From positions 1,798,001-1,862,000 of the forward strand of contig OZ244892.1 in assembly GCA_965221465.1 (NCBI GenBank): a stretch of 64,000 bases of DNA, read 5' to 3'. The DNA is from Azophilus sp965221465. Lineage in GTDB: Bacteria > Pseudomonadota > Gammaproteobacteria > Pseudomonadales > Azotimanducaceae. The notes beneath the pieces were generated by a model. That model ran no database searches, was not told the DNA's origin, and saw nothing but the letters and a program-made list of their open reading frames with translations. A program made the position numbers and the translations under genes. Below are positions 63,453-64,000 of this stretch, piece by piece; position 1 is the first letter of the stretch, and each line of letters opens with the position of its first letter.

Positions 63453-63481
63453 ACCATAGGAACATGGCCAAATGATGTCAA
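63453..63481 (-). promoter_or_regulatory. sigma70-like promoter of the dehydratase-lyase operon
   Basis: On the minus strand a perfect -35 TTGACA (63476-63481) is followed after 17 bases by TATGGT (63453-63458), four of six matching consensus. Transcription would start near 63446, giving a leader of about 67 bases before the ATG at 63379. It is the best promoter in the window. Confidence 0.7.
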
Positions 63482-63653
63482 CGCTGGGGCATGGGAAGCA
63501 TCCTGCAATTCGGGACCAACACCCCATGGAAGCGCGTGGCTCTGGCGTGCGCAACGAACTCGAAATTGATCTTCGCAAGATTCAAATCCGCAAAAATGGG
63601 GTACTATCCGCGCCATTGGACAACCTAACGTGGCGAACGGAAGGAGAGAACCG

Positions 63654-64000
63654 ATGTCGCATCGAGAAACGAACCTCATAACGCTGATTACCCTGGTCCT
63701 TCCGCTAGGCGCTGCCTTGCCGACTTCGAGTCTTGCCCAGGAAGGCGCCGTGCTGGAGGAAATCGTGGTCACCGCGCAACGCCGGGAGACCGCGCTGCAG
63801 GAAACGCCGGTAGCCATTACCGTGTTCAGCGAGGAGCGAATCGAGGATCTGGGCATCTTCAACGTGGCGGACCTCAGCGGCCGGGCGCCCAACACCACCA
63901 CCTTCAAGCAACCGGCCTCCAACGCCAACACGAGCCTGCGCATCCGCGGTGTCGGCAGCGGCGAAACGTCGCTGCTGGTCGACCCCAAGGCGGGCCTGTA
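63654..64000 (+). CDS. TonB-dependent receptor (3' end outside window)
   Basis: Only the first 115 codons are in the window. A signal peptide (LITLVLPLGAALPTSSLAQ) is followed by TonB-box-like LEEIVVTAQRRETALQETPV and the plug start FNVADLSGRAPNTTTFK, then SLRIRGVGSGETSLLV. The ATG follows AAGGAGAGAACCG, an excellent ribosome site. Divergent from the dehydratase-lyase operon across 274 bases, so it likely imports its substrate, as inference. Confidence 0.93.
   Translation, partial: MSHRETNLITLITLVLPLGAALPTSSLAQEGAVLEEIVVTAQRRETALQETPVAITVFSEERIEDLGIFNVADLSGRAPNTTTFKQPASNANTSLRIRGVGSGETSLLVDPKAGL

Noticed and set aside
1..64000. tRNA, rRNA, CRISPR array, insertion sequence or phage genes
   Set aside because: Read for these on both strands; no spaced identical repeats, transposase or integrase motifs, or conserved RNA gene sequences were seen.

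Overview
The window is a G+C-rich, densely packed chromosomal segment of a Gram-negative heterotroph. Two TonB-dependent receptors, several lipoproteins and periplasmic enzymes, a homogentisate-pathway operon and an Lrp/AsnC regulator point to Pseudomonadota. A gammaproteobacterium is my inference; there is no rRNA, tRNA or housekeeping marker to fix the lineage. I saw no CRISPR array, phage, transposase or replication origin.

0-13 kb (all minus strand): an exported iduronidase-like GH39 enzyme (cut by the window edge), a CehA/McbA-type PHP hydrolase, two overlapping family III CoA-transferases, an exported amidohydrolase, a DPP4-like S9 peptidase, an M19 dipeptidase homologue with altered metal ligands, a secreted esterase and an ornithine cyclodeaminase-family reductase. 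A divergent Tat/lipoprotein flavoenzyme resembling spermidine dehydrogenase follows (12.9-14.8 kb).

14.9-18.2 kb is a visibly less G+C-rich accessory patch: a secreted HExxH peptidase-like protein, an MNT-type nucleotidyltransferase bracketed by two 66-bp direct repeats, and a small lipoprotein with a truncated tandem copy.

18.3-23.6 kb: an amidohydrolase-2 enzyme, a remnant of a thiamine-diphosphate enzyme, then the tyrosine catabolic operon hpd-VOC-fahA-maiA (no hmgA) with a divergent Lrp regulator. One copy of a dispersed palindromic element lies between operon and regulator; a second copy is at 52.3 kb.

23.7-37.6 kb: membrane protein, tannase-like esterase, alpha/beta hydrolases, TonB receptor, phytanoyl-CoA dioxygenase-like enzyme, a second DPP4-like lipoprotein peptidase with a 15-bp tandem repeat in its signal region, SRPBCC protein, prolyl iminopeptidase and VOC protein.

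37.8-52.3 kb: fused indolepyruvate ferredoxin oxidoreductase with an ArgE-like deacylase, an acylaminoacyl-peptidase-like S9 enzyme, two facing exported amidohydrolases, an MDR oxidoreductase, a divergent Nramp-family transporter with a tiny membrane partner, and DUF1232 and DUF6279 proteins.

52.5-64 kb holds the two most system-like clusters. The first is a cyclase-family hydrolase, HyuA/HyuB and a complete NitT/TauT-type ABC importer, which reads as import and opening of a cyclic amide. The second is an aconitase-family dehydratase (large and small subunits) with an isocitrate lyase/PEP mutase-family lyase, under a good sigma70-like promoter and divergent from a TonB receptor. This set has the composition of a dimethylmalate- or methylcitrate-like dehydratase/lyase branch. 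Overall the region looks like a scavenging and catabolic island for peptides, amides, aromatic amino acids and acyl-CoA compounds.
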